From DTKD01 sp964494345 (GTDB lineage Bacteria > Armatimonadota > UBA5829): a DNA stretch of 64,000 bases. Below are positions 8,344-16,865 of this stretch, one piece after another. The notes below the pieces were generated by a model, which was not told where the DNA came from, searched no databases, and saw only the letters and a list, made by a program, of their open reading frames with translations. The stretch's first letter is position 1, and each line of letters opens with the position of its first letter. The position numbers and the translations under genes are program-made. The stretch is from contig CAZBSI010000004.1 in assembly GCA_964494345.1 (NCBI GenBank), positions 248,001 to 312,000 of the forward strand. The letters run 5' to 3'.

Positions 8344-9636
8344 CTACATCGAAAGGGCTTCGGAGTCGAGAATAATCGCCTGGTCTCTTCTCGGCCCGAC
8401 GCTGACCATACAGATCGGAGTCTCGATCAGTTCGGCTATCCTCGCCACGTAGCGTTTCGCGTTTTCAGGAAGCGCGTTGAAGTTCTTAATTTCCGATATG
8501 TCCTCAGACCAGCCCGGCAACTCTTCGTATATGGGCACAGCCTTCTCCAATAGATACGCATCCGCCGGGAAGCCGGCAATTTGCTTGCCATCGATCGTAT
8601 AACCGGTGCAAATCTTGAGCGTATCGAAGGTGCTGAGTACATCAAGCAGAGTCAATGCGATGCAGGTTGCGCCGTTTACCTGAGCGGAATATTTGACCGC
8701 AGACGCATCGAACCACCCGCATCTGCGCGGTCTGCCGGTGGTGGTGCCGTATTCATGGCCGCGTTCGCGGATTTTGTCGCCGATCTCGTTTATTTGCTCG
8801 GTCGGGCACGGCCCCGCCCCCACCCTGGTGGTGTATGCTTTGGCCACGCCGATTACCCGGTCTATCATAGTCGGACCGACTCCGGTGCCGATTGTAGCGC
8901 CGCCGGCGACGCAGTGCGAACTTGTGACGAATGGATATGTGCCAAAATCAATGTCCAGAAGGGTGGCATGTGCCCCCTCGAACACGATATTAGCCGACTC
9001 CATCGCGGCCTGGTAGAGTATCTCATAGGTCTCCGCGACGAACGGCTTGAGCGCACTGGCATATTCTGAATATTCTGCAAATATAGCCTCTTCGTCGAGA
9101 GGTTCGGCTCCATAGACCTTTGTTATGATATCGTTTTTGCACTGTAGGGTAGCATGCAGGCGATTGCGGAAGCGTTCGGCGTCGACGAGGTCGCAAATCC
9201 GTATGCCGGTTCTGGACATTTTATCCGCGTAGCACGGGCCGATTCCCCGCCCTGTCGTGCCGATCTTGCCGTCGCCCTTTCGCTCCTCTTCAAGCTGGTC
9301 GAGCAGCTTGTGCCAGGGCATAATCACGTGCGCATTACCGCTGATTTTAAGGCGGTCGGCTATGATTCCTCGATCGGATAGCCCGCCGATTTCACCTACG
9401 AATACCTTGGGATCGAGCACTACCCCGTCGGCTATGATAGCTGTGACGTTTGGGTGCAAAGCGCCGACCGGGATGGTATGAAATTTATATACTTCCTCAC
9501 CAACCACAACGGTATGACCCGCGTTGTTGCCACCGTTATAGCGTACAACAAAATCAGCCTGCTGGGCGATATAGTCGACGACCTTTCCCTTGGCCTCGTC
9601 ACCCCACTGCATCCCGACCACAACGACGTTTGCCAT
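8344..9636 (-). CDS. purA: Adenylosuccinate synthetase
   Basis: Joins IMP and aspartate with GTP hydrolysis in the first committed step to AMP; cytosolic. It has 430 residues, the usual length. The N-terminal GTP-binding loop region is VVGMQWGDEAKGKVVDY, with the catalytic Asp in WGDE and the His in NNAGHTVV. TTGRGIGPCYADK and TTGRPRRCGWFD are family signatures. The start is the ATG at 9634-9636 with GAGGAG upstream; a longer frame begins at 9660 without support. Transcribed divergently from der, with its own consensus promoter at 9691-9719, and followed by a hairpin. Confidence 0.98.
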   Translation of the reverse strand: MANVVVVGMQWGDEAKGKVVDYIAQQADFVVRYNGGNNAGHTVVVGEEVYKFHTIPVGALHPNVTAIIADGVVLDPKVFVGEIGGLSDRGIIADRLKISGNAHVIMPWHKLLDQLEEERKGDGKIGTTGRGIGPCYADKMSRTGIRICDLVDAERFRNRLHATLQCKNDIITKVYGAEPLDEEAIFAEYSEYASALKPFVAETYEILYQAAMESANIVFEGAHATLLDIDFGTYPFVTSSHCVAGGATIGTGVGPTMIDRVIGVAKAYTTRVGAGPCPTEQINEIGDKIRERGHEYGTTTGRPRRCGWFDASAVKYSAQVNGATCIALTLLDVLSTFDTLKICTGYTIDGKQIAGFPADAYLLEKAVPIYEELPGWSEDISEIKNFNALPENAKRYVARIAELIETPICMVSVGPRRDQAIILDSEALSM

Positions 9637-9690
9637 CGTTAGCTCCTCACATAGGTACACAAAAATTGCGTCACTGCGGACGCCTGAGAG

Positions 9691-9719
9691 ATATTAGCAG
9701 ATGAGTTTTGCTTTGTCAA
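9691..9719 (-). promoter_or_regulatory. Sigma-70 promoter for purA
   Basis: Minus strand TTGACA (9714-9719), exactly 17 bp, TAATAT (9691-9696); 55 bp upstream of the ATG. One of the best promoter matches in the window. Confidence 0.8.
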
Positions 9720-9852
9720 ATTTGGCAGGGGCGAATAACCGATCCTGCTGCGTGAAATTGTTTTTGTTTTTCGTGCTGCATTAATGCGAGCCCTGGGCCT
9801 GTAATTATAGTACATTTGCGATCACACATTGTAGAGCATCTCGCTTTCCTGA

Positions 9853-9881
9853 TTGACGCTCATGGGGCTTTATGGTACTAT
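9853..9881 (+). promoter_or_regulatory. Sigma-70 promoter for der-plsY-AMMECR1
   Basis: TTGACG (9853-9858), 17-bp spacer, TACTAT (9876-9881), 24 bp before the der ATG. Confidence 0.65.
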
Positions 9882-9905
9882 CGTAAACTGAGGATGGGAC
9901 ACTAA

Positions 9906-11225
9906 ATGGATAAACCACTGGTCGCTATTGTCGGCCGCCCTAATGTAGGCAAATCCACCCTGTTTAACCGTGTGATCGGGCGCAGGATGGCGATTGTAGA
10001 AGATACGCCCGGCATCACGCGGGATCGCATTTACGCCGAAGCCGAATGGAACGGGCGCGAGTTCGTTTTGATCGATACCGGCGGGATTTTGTTCAATGAA
10101 CAAGACCCCCTTAAAGCCGAGGTAACGGCACAGGCACAGGCTGCGCTGGACGAAGCTGATGTGGTCGTGTTTATGGTCGACTCTGTTAGCGGCATTACCC
10201 CGATGGACGAAGAGATAGCCGATAAACTGAGAGGGGCGAGCAAACCGATCGTTCTGGTCGCCAATAAATCGGATAACGCGCAGCGAGAAGTCGATGCGCT
10301 TGAGTTCCATGCGTTGGGCCTTGGGGAGGTCTACCCCATTTCTGCGCTCGGCGGCAGGATGCTGGCGGATGCTCTGGATGTCATAGTCGATTCGTTCACT
10401 GCGGTGGAATCGGAGCCAGCTTATCCGGAAGATGCGACTAGAATTGCGATAATCGGCAGGCCGAATGTGGGAAAATCCTCGCTGCTTAACGCCATTTTAG
10501 GCCAGAAACGAGCCATCGTCTCAGATATACCCGGAACCACGCGCGACGCTATAGACACAGTCTTGAAGCGAGATGACGATACCATTGTATTAATTGATAC
10601 CGCCGGAATTAGGCGATCGGGCAAGGTGCAGGGGTCGGTGGAGTATTATACGGTATTGCGAGCGCTGAGGGCGATGGAGCGGGCGGATGTTTCGCTTATC
10701 GTGATTGATGCCTTTGACGGGCTGTGTGAAGGAGATAAACGAGTCGCCGGATTTGCACACGAGGCGGGTCGTGCATGTATTATAGTAGTAAACAAGTGGG
10801 ACTTGTGCGAAGAACAGGTTATGAGGGAGTTTTCGGAGCAGATTCGTAAACAGGTCCCGTTTTTGGATTATGCGCCTATTGTATTCACGTCGGCTCTTAC
10901 TGGTATGGGTGTGCCGGCGGTGATAGATACGGCGCTGGACGCAGCCGCCAGCCATACAATGAGGATCGCGACGAGTGAGCTGAATGGTATTTTGCAGGAA
11001 GCCGTCGACGCGCACCCATTTTCCCGCAAAGGTCGGGAGCTCAAGATACGTTATGCGACTATGACCGACGTTAAGCCGCCTACTATTGTTATATTTGTAA
11101 ACGACACGAGCCTTGCGCACTTTTCCTACATACGCTACCTTGAAAATCAGATAAGAAAGGAGTACTCCTACGAGGGTACCCCGCTGCGACTGGTATTCAA
11201 GAGGGCGAAGAAGGAGAGAAAATAG
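9906..11225 (+). CDS. der: Ribosome biogenesis GTPase Der (EngA)
   Basis: Double GTPase needed for 50S subunit maturation. It has 439 residues, the typical length. Two G domains in tandem each show a P-loop, GRPNVGKST near residue 11 and GRPNVGKSS near 183, with DTGGI and DTAGI switch motifs and NKSD and NKWD specificity motifs. A KH-like domain fills the last ~90 residues and ends in a basic tail, RAKKERK. First gene of a tight three-gene unit: plsY starts after 1 bp. Confidence 0.98.
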   Translation: MDKPLVAIVGRPNVGKSTLFNRVIGRRMAIVEDTPGITRDRIYAEAEWNGREFVLIDTGGILFNEQDPLKAEVTAQAQAALDEADVVVFMVDSVSGITPMDEEIADKLRGASKPIVLVANKSDNAQREVDALEFHALGLGEVYPISALGGRMLADALDVIVDSFTAVESEPAYPEDATRIAIIGRPNVGKSSLLNAILGQKRAIVSDIPGTTRDAIDTVLKRDDDTIVLIDTAGIRRSGKVQGSVEYYTVLRALRAMERADVSLIVIDAFDGLCEGDKRVAGFAHEAGRACIIVVNKWDLCEEQVMREFSEQIRKQVPFLDYAPIVFTSALTGMGVPAVIDTALDAAASHTMRIATSELNGILQEAVDAHPFSRKGRELKIRYATMTDVKPPTIVIFVNDTSLAHFSYIRYLENQIRKEYSYEGTPLRLVFKRAKKERK

Positions 11226-11226
11226 G

Positions 11227-11859
11227 ATGACCTATATAGCATTGTTGGCTTGCTATTTGATGGGCGCGATCCCGTTCGGGCTGATCGTCGGCAAACTGGC
11301 GAAGGGAATAGATATTCGAGATTTCGGCAGCGGGAATATCGGTTTCACCAACGTGCTGCGGACCCTGGGGCCGGGGCCGGGATTTGTGGTGATGTTCTTC
11401 GATGTTGCCAAGGGGTTTGCGGCTGTGTGGCTGTGCCGTGCGATGGGAATGAACGATTATCTGATTGTGGCAGGCGGGTTACTTAGCATATTCGGCCACA
11501 GCTACTCGATATTTCTGAAGTTCTCTGGCGGAAGATCGGTTGCGACGAGTCTGGGAGTAATCGCCGGGCTTACCCCTGCCATAGCGGCTATCGCGTTTGG
11601 GGTCTGGCTGGTACTGGTGGGGCTGACGAGAATTGTGTCGATGTCGTCGATGGTAGCGGCGGTATCTGTGCCTGCGATGATGTTTCTGTGGAGAAGCCAA
11701 CACGTGCCTGTGGCCTATAAAATCGTGGGCGTTTTGGCCACTTTGCTGATTATAGTAAAGCACAAACCCAATATCATAAGGCTGATGAATGGCACGGAGG
11801 CGAGGTTGGGTCAGAAGGTTAAGCTCGATCAGAACGAGAGTGTGGATAAAGATGAATAA
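11227..11859 (+). CDS. plsY: Glycerol-3-phosphate acyltransferase PlsY
   Basis: Membrane enzyme that moves the acyl group from acyl-phosphate to the 1-position of glycerol-3-phosphate, the first step of phospholipid synthesis in the PlsX/PlsY route. It has 210 residues with five or so hydrophobic segments. Family loops are visible: GAIPFGLIVGKLAKGIDIR, DFGSGNIGFTNVLRTLG and GHSYSIFLKFSGGRSVAT. It follows der after one base and its 3' end overlaps the AMMECR1 gene start by 8 bp, so the three are one transcript. Confidence 0.97.
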   Translation: MTYIALLACYLMGAIPFGLIVGKLAKGIDIRDFGSGNIGFTNVLRTLGPGPGFVVMFFDVAKGFAAVWLCRAMGMNDYLIVAGGLLSIFGHSYSIFLKFSGGRSVATSLGVIAGLTPAIAAIAFGVWLVLVGLTRIVSMSSMVAAVSVPAMMFLWRSQHVPVAYKIVGVLATLLIIVKHKPNIIRLMNGTEARLGQKVKLDQNESVDKDE

Positions 11860-12370
11860 ACCAAGCCCGCATGTTACGCTTGCGACGGCGGCGATAGTGG
11901 AATATGTTAATCGTAATCGGGTCATTCCGGTGCCAAAAGACACGCCGGAGGAGCTGAAGTCTACCTGCGCCGGGTCGTTCGTATGCCTGAAAATACACGG
12001 TTCGCTGCGCGGGTGTATCGGCACGATTGAGCCGGTGCGCCACAGCCTGGCTGAAGAGATTATCGAAAACGCGATAAGCGCCGCAAACAGGGATCCGCGA
12101 TTTCTGCCGGTGCAGCCTTATGAGCTGGAGCAGCTTGAGATTTCAGTGGATGTGCTGATGCCGCCTGAGCCTGTAGAAGGGGTCGAACAGCTCGACCCTA
12201 AACATTATGGAGTAATAGTCGAAAGCGGGCGCAAGCGTGGTCTGCTGTTGCCTGACCTCGAAGACGTGGATACTTCGGAGCAACAGGTGGATATCGCACG
12301 ACGAAAGGCCGGAATTGGCGGTCTGGAGCCGTATAAACTCTACAGGTTTGCCGTCAATCGCTACGAATAA
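11852..12370 (+). CDS. AMMECR1-domain protein
   Basis: A 172-residue single-domain protein. The conserved AMMECR1 core includes GSFVCLKIHGSLRGCIGT near residues 35-55, with LRGCIG as the family hallmark, and the C-terminal GLLLPDLEDVDT segment. In many bacteria this domain sits with a MEMO-like dioxygenase and a radical SAM protein; neither is next to it here. The molecular role is unknown. The start overlaps the plsY stop (ATGAATAA), which supports translational coupling; an upstream in-frame start at 11789 would lie inside plsY. Confidence 0.9.
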   Translation: MNKPSPHVTLATAAIVEYVNRNRVIPVPKDTPEELKSTCAGSFVCLKIHGSLRGCIGTIEPVRHSLAEEIIENAISAANRDPRFLPVQPYELEQLEISVDVLMPPEPVEGVEQLDPKHYGVIVESGRKRGLLLPDLEDVDTSEQQVDIARRKAGIGGLEPYKLYRFAVNRYE

Positions 12371-12484
12371 CCTCAACTTACCTCCAATATTTTATACATT
12401 TCTCGCAAGTCAAGCGAACATCGCTGGCAATTATTTTCGTCAACTATATTATCAAGCAGGCGTTGAAGGTATAGTGATTGTGTT

Positions 12485-13312
12485 ATGTCTACGGAATTGA
12501 ACAAGCAACAAAAATCTGGTCCGCAGTTCTCACGAGCCGACCGGCGATGCGGTCATTGGTGGTTCGGCGCGTGGGATGCGCTTGTTAATTCGGTGTTGCT
12601 GCTGGCAGGCCGACCCGAAATAATAACTGCTCCCGGAGAAATAGCGTTCGATCCGCATTTGCATTCGATGTACTCGCATTGCAGTATTTCTCACCCGATT
12701 AAACTAATCCGAGAGGCGAGGCGATCTGGCCTGGGTGCGATTGGAATTATGGATCACAACTGTATTCAAGGTGCGTTGAAGGCTCTGGATTGTGCGAATT
12801 ACTTGAAACATGAAGGCAAACTGCCGGAGAGTTTTCTTGTGGCGCCTGGGCTGGAGGTCAACAGCGCAACGGGTCACATAGGGGCGTTGTTTGTCGAGAA
12901 GGACATACCTATGGCGTTGAGCGCGAAGGAAACCGTGGATCGTATTCACGACCTCGGCGGGCTGGCGGTGGCTGTGCATCCTTTTCATTCCACTGGAATT
13001 GGCGAAGAGGTCTTCGATTTGCCTTTTGACGCGATTGAAATAGAGTGTGGTTCGGTATTCGACAAAAATCTGGCAATGCGCAACCGTGAACTGGCGGATG
13101 ATGCCGCTTTCGAGCACACGGCAAAGATGGGTAGCAGCGATGCACACTATATTCATGCGACGGCAAGCTGCTACACAATTGTGAAAGATATCGAGAAGCC
13201 AAGCCTGGAATCACTGAAACAGGCGCTGCTGGCCGGCAATTGCCGGCCGTGTGCCTCTGTGCCATATCAACGATTATCGAATATGCTCGGCAAAATTCGG
13301 CAGCTCGGATAA
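12485..13312 (+). CDS. PHP-domain metal-dependent phosphoesterase
   Basis: A 275-residue protein of the PHP superfamily. The metal-binding motifs are FDPHLHSMYSHCS near residue 57, IMDHNCIQGAL, GLEVNSATGHIGA, VHPFHSTGIG and GSSDAHYI near 217. The first ~50 residues are extra and contain a hydrophobic stretch that may associate with the membrane. Relatives include nucleotide and oligoribonucleotide phosphatases; the substrate cannot be deduced. The start is the ATG at 12485, without a clear Shine-Dalgarno. It ends about 80 bp before the c-di-GMP riboswitch, which does not belong to it. Confidence 0.85.
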   Translation: MSTELNKQQKSGPQFSRADRRCGHWWFGAWDALVNSVLLLAGRPEIITAPGEIAFDPHLHSMYSHCSISHPIKLIREARRSGLGAIGIMDHNCIQGALKALDCANYLKHEGKLPESFLVAPGLEVNSATGHIGALFVEKDIPMALSAKETVDRIHDLGGLAVAVHPFHSTGIGEEVFDLPFDAIEIECGSVFDKNLAMRNRELADDAAFEHTAKMGSSDAHYIHATASCYTIVKDIEKPSLESLKQALLAGNCRPCASVPYQRLSNMLGKIRQLG

Positions 13313-13389
13313 TTCACACTAACTGGTAAAATTATTGGTTTAATATGACCCGATTGCGTGGCACAACATAAGCGGACAAGTCAATGAGG

Positions 13390-13482
13390 AGATCGATAAG
13401 GGCAAACCCATCGAAATGGTGGGGACGCAAAACCAAGGGCCTAAGGTCGAAAGCTGACTATGGTCGCCTGGTCGCCGAAACT
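13390..13482 (+). ncRNA. Cyclic di-GMP-I (GEMM) riboswitch
   Basis: The aptamer core is recognisable: AGGGCAAACC, a stem CCAT-CGAA-ATGG, GGGGACGCAAAACCA, then GGGCCTAAGG, a variable hairpin with CGAAAG, and ATGGTCGCCTGG as the closing strand. These match the GEMM consensus, including the tetraloop receptor side and the GACGCAAA-type junction. It is on the plus strand, 365 bp upstream of the NamZ-like gene, and is followed by an intrinsic terminator at 13556. So c-di-GMP binding could switch between read-through and termination; which state is ON cannot be told by eye. Confidence 0.88.
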
Positions 13483-13555
13483 CTCGGCGTCGCATGATTG
13501 CGACAACCGTGTCGTTGGCAGGTCGAACGAGCACAGGCGAACTCCTCTAAGTCCT

Positions 13556-13593
13556 TGGCGCCGGAGTGGCTGACTCCGGCGCCATACTATTTT
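13556..13593 (+). terminator. Riboswitch-linked intrinsic terminator
   Basis: A perfect 12-bp stem, TGGCGCCGGAGT with ACTCCGGCGCCA, loop GGCTG, followed by TACTATTTT. It lies between the GEMM aptamer and the NamZ-like gene and is the likely expression platform. A further small hairpin (GTCGCA-TGAT-TGCGAC) sits between aptamer and terminator. Confidence 0.75.
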
Positions 13594-13754
13594 GTGCCTC
13601 CTATATCCCCCAGGCAATCCCCGGATAAAATGTCTGCCAGGTATTGTTGCGCTTAAACTGTCGTCGTTTGAAGGTGAATGGGATGGCGACGGAGTATAAT
13701 TGTGATGATGCACGACTATGGGCCTGCTTGGCTCAACAATGGAGTTGGAAACCG

Positions 13755-14921
13755 ATGGAGCTTAAAGGTAACGTGCTATCCGGGCTGGATGTGCTGCTTT
13801 GTGAGCAGTTGGACTCACTGAAGGGCCTGGGGGTTGGCATTGTCACGAACCACGCTGCTGTGACTCGAGATTTGGATCATATCACCGATGCGCTTCATGC
13901 TGCTGGAGTGAATGTTGTCGCGTTGTTCGGACCTGAACACGGGGTGCGCGGGGATGCGGCGGAAGGGGCTGCTGTCGAGGATTCCGTCGATCTGCGGCTT
14001 GGCGTGCCGGTCTATAGCCTGTATGGTGCGACCAGTGTGCCGACGCAGGAAATGCTGGAAGGCATCGACGTTATGCTGATCGACATACAGGATGTGGGGG
14101 CGAGGTTCTATACGTTCCCATATACTATGGCGGCGGCGATGGAGGCTTGTGGCAAATACGGCGTCAAAGTGTGGGTACTGGACAGACCAAACCCGATTAC
14201 CGGTCTGGGGTTTGAAGGGCCTCTTTTGGACCCGGAGTATAAATCGGGGGTCGGTAAATATAGAATCCCCGTGCGACATGGCTTCACTTCCGGTGAGCTT
14301 GCGCGGTTGTATAACACGAGGTTCGGTGTGGAATGCGACCTGGAAGTTGTGCGTATGAAGAATTGGCGCAGGGATATGTGGTTCGATGAGACGGGGCTGC
14401 CGTGGGTGTTGCCTTCTCCTAATATGCCGACTTTGGATACCGCGACTGTTTATACGGGGACATGTTTCTTTGAAGGCACCAATGTCTCTGAAGGCAGAGG
14501 GCTATCTCGGCCGTTTGAGATATTCGGCGCTCCGTGGATCGATGCGCAGGTTCTACGCAGAGAGATGATGAGCTATAACCTGCCGGGCGTCGCGTATAGA
14601 GAGGCATATTTCTCGCCGTTTGAGTGGAAGTTCAGAAAAGAACCATGCAGTGGGCTGCAGGTGTATGTGACGGACAGGAATATATTCAAGCCGGTGATCA
14701 CGGGTATTGCTGCGGTTGCGACAATTAAGCGGTTGTGGCCGGATGATTTTATGTTCAGGCCGCCTTCTAGCACTGGCAAGTGCTTCTTTGATCTTCTTGC
14801 GGGAAGCTCGGCTGTTCGAGAGATGATCGAAGCCAACGTGGATCCGCTGGAGATGGAGAAGACGTGGGAGAACGAGCCAGTGGAATTAATGGCGGAGACT
14901 AAGTCGATATTGCTCTATTGA
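13755..14921 (+). CDS. DUF1343 / NamZ-like exo-beta-N-acetylmuramidase
   Basis: A 388-residue protein of the DUF1343 family, whose characterised members (NamZ) release N-acetylmuramic acid from the ends of peptidoglycan fragments. Signatures are GIVTNHAAVTRDL near residue 25, LFGPEHGVRGDAAEG near 60, IDIQDVGARFYTFPYTM and VLDRPNPITG. No signal peptide is seen from the chosen start, so it may act in the cytosol on imported fragments, or the true start may differ. ATG 13755 has GGAG 10 bp upstream; the open frame reaches back to 13644. Placed behind a c-di-GMP riboswitch, which suggests control of wall recycling or turnover by the second messenger. Confidence 0.88.
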   Translation: MELKGNVLSGLDVLLCEQLDSLKGLGVGIVTNHAAVTRDLDHITDALHAAGVNVVALFGPEHGVRGDAAEGAAVEDSVDLRLGVPVYSLYGATSVPTQEMLEGIDVMLIDIQDVGARFYTFPYTMAAAMEACGKYGVKVWVLDRPNPITGLGFEGPLLDPEYKSGVGKYRIPVRHGFTSGELARLYNTRFGVECDLEVVRMKNWRRDMWFDETGLPWVLPSPNMPTLDTATVYTGTCFFEGTNVSEGRGLSRPFEIFGAPWIDAQVLRREMMSYNLPGVAYREAYFSPFEWKFRKEPCSGLQVYVTDRNIFKPVITGIAAVATIKRLWPDDFMFRPPSSTGKCFFDLLAGSSAVREMIEANVDPLEMEKTWENEPVELMAETKSILLY

Positions 14922-14981
14922 CAGGAACCTGAAAGGGAACCTCATCGTATAGTTAGTGGCTGTATGCACCGGTAGAGTATC

Positions 14982-15010
14982 TTGACAGCCCGAAGCGCGT
15001 TGCTTATACT
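14982..15010 (+). promoter_or_regulatory. Sigma-70 promoter for the ABC exporter operon
   Basis: TTGACA (14982-14987), 17-bp spacer, TATACT (15005-15010), about 75 bp before the GTG start of the ATPase gene. Confidence 0.75.
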
Positions 15011-15086
15011 CGCGCGGGCGGCGTAGCCGCTCGCTTGTTTGTGATACGCGGGTTATGTAGTCTATCTTGCAGTTGGGGGTATAATT

Positions 15087-16007
15087 GTGGCTGAAGCCAT
15101 TGTAGTGGAAGGGCTCTGTAAAGAATACAGGGGCCGTCTCGGCGACCGTGTTATGGCGGTCAATAACGTTAGCTTTTCGGTTCGCGAAGGAGAGATTTTC
15201 GGCTTCATCGGACCCAATGGAGCGGGTAAGACCACCACGATCAAAACCCTGCTCGGCCTGCTGTTTCCTAGCTCGGGAAAAGCTATGGTGCTGGGTAAAC
15301 CCGCCGGCGATATCGGGGCCAAAGAGCGAATCAGCTACCTGCCGGAAAGCCCTTATTTTTATGAGCATATGACCGGCGCTGAGGTGCTGGATTTTTATTG
15401 CCGGCTGTTCAAAATGAACGCAGCCAAACGCCGCAAGAGAGTTCCGGAGCTTCTGGAGCAAGTGGGGCTTGGCAAGGACGGCCTGCGGGCGCTGAGGCAA
15501 TACTCAAAAGGTATGCTGCAGCGGGTGGGCATCGCCCAGGCGTTGATAAATGAGCCTGATCTTCTGTTCTTCGACGAGCCGACGTCCGGCCTCGACCCTA
15601 TCGCGCATAAGGATATCCAGGACCTGATTCTGAGCCTGCGGGAACAGGGCAAGACGGTGTTTTTAAGTTCGCACCAGCTCTCAGACGTTGAAAATGTCTG
15701 CAACCGGGTGGCGATAATAAACCGCGGCGAACTGGTGAAGATGGGCACGATGGACGAACTCCTGCACGCAGGCCGCACAATCGTCACGGTCGCGCAAATA
15801 GAAAAAGCTCTGCTTGATGAAGTGCAGTCGCTTGTTGCGCATGTGGCGACGGACGGTGATTTCACGAGACTCTACGCCGAGACCGAAGAGAACGTGCATA
15901 AGATTATCGACACAATTCGCGGCAAGGCCACTCTTGTTTCGGTCCTCCCGCAGAGGCAGACTCTTGAGGATTTGTTTGTCGAGATAGTAAGGGAGGGACG
16001 AAGTTGA
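15087..16007 (+). CDS. ABC transporter ATP-binding protein
   Basis: ATPase subunit of an ABC-2 type exporter, 306 residues. Walker A is GPNGAGKTT near residue 46, the signature is YSKGMLQRVGIAQALI (a variant of LSGGQ), Walker B LLFFDEPTSGLDP, and the switch His lies in SSHQLSDVE. The C-terminal ~80 residues are the regulatory extension of the CcmA/DrrA/NatA-like group. The start is GTG with a GGGGG run 8 bp upstream. The stop overlaps the permease TTG start (TTGA), so the two are coupled. Confidence 0.93.
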   Translation: MAEAIVVEGLCKEYRGRLGDRVMAVNNVSFSVREGEIFGFIGPNGAGKTTTIKTLLGLLFPSSGKAMVLGKPAGDIGAKERISYLPESPYFYEHMTGAEVLDFYCRLFKMNAAKRRKRVPELLEQVGLGKDGLRALRQYSKGMLQRVGIAQALINEPDLLFFDEPTSGLDPIAHKDIQDLILSLREQGKTVFLSSHQLSDVENVCNRVAIINRGELVKMGTMDELLHAGRTIVTVAQIEKALLDEVQSLVAHVATDGDFTRLYAETEENVHKIIDTIRGKATLVSVLPQRQTLEDLFVEIVREGRS

Positions 16008-16864
16008 TTATCTGGGCCATTGCCAGGACTACGGTTGGAGATGCTCTGCGCAAGAAGATCCTGCAGGTCTTCATTGTGGTGGCCATCGGGCTGATAGTCC
16101 TTTCGCTTTCTTTCTCGCAGACTTTGTCTTTCTCCAGCCAGAGAGGCGCATCCTCTGACTTTATGCTTCTCAAGAGCTTTGGGTTGGGGATGATGGCTCT
16201 GGCGGGGATATTTATCAGCCTGATTTTGGGCGTGACTCTTATCCCACAGGAGTTTGAGCGCAGGACGATTTATACGATTCTTGCGAAGCCTGTGAAGAGA
16301 TATGAGTTTATCACGGGCAAGTTTTTGGGCGCGCTGATGACCCTTGGCATAGCGACCGGGCTGATGGGTATCACTTTTATTATCACCATCGTTATCAAAG
16401 CTATCGGCGCACAGCAGGTGGTCTCCCCTACCCTCGGCAACGTTCTCGGCGCGAGCGCTGAGAAGGTAGAACTGTTCGATTGGAATATGGTCTGGGGAGT
16501 GATATTGGTCTATTTGCAGTTTATGGTATTAAGCTCCATAGTGCTGCTGTTTTCGTTGATTTTCACTCAGACTGTCAACTTCTTTATGGGAGCTGCGGTC
16601 TACGCAGTGGGATTTATGTCCACGGTAGTTATCTCCCTTGGTGGCGCTAAGGATGCCAGCCGGGCGTTGCAGTTATTTTATAAGACTGTTTCGTATGTGT
16701 TGCCTCGTTTCGACCAGTTCAATATACCAAATCAGCTTCTTCACCCCGAGACACAGGTCACCAATATGGGGGCTTATACCGGGATGATGACGCTGTATGG
16801 GCTTTTGTATACGCTGCTGGCCCTGGTTGTGGCGATTTTGATATTCGAGCGGAAGGAAGTGTAA
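16004..16864 (+). CDS. ABC-2 type transporter permease
   Basis: Membrane subunit of the exporter, 286 residues with six hydrophobic segments (about 20-40, 60-80, 105-130, 165-190, 195-220 and 265-283). EFERRTIYTILAKPVKRYEFITGK between the second and third segments is the typical ABC-2 cytoplasmic loop. The start is TTG at 16004 with GGGAGGG 6 bp upstream, overlapping the ATPase stop. The substrate is unknown. The next gene starts one base after the stop and probably encodes an accessory protein. Confidence 0.88.
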   Translation: MIIWAIARTTVGDALRKKILQVFIVVAIGLIVLSLSFSQTLSFSSQRGASSDFMLLKSFGLGMMALAGIFISLILGVTLIPQEFERRTIYTILAKPVKRYEFITGKFLGALMTLGIATGLMGITFIITIVIKAIGAQQVVSPTLGNVLGASAEKVELFDWNMVWGVILVYLQFMVLSSIVLLFSLIFTQTVNFFMGAAVYAVGFMSTVVISLGGAKDASRALQLFYKTVSYVLPRFDQFNIPNQLLHPETQVTNMGAYTGMMTLYGLLYTLLALVVAILIFERKEV

Positions 16865-16865
16865 A

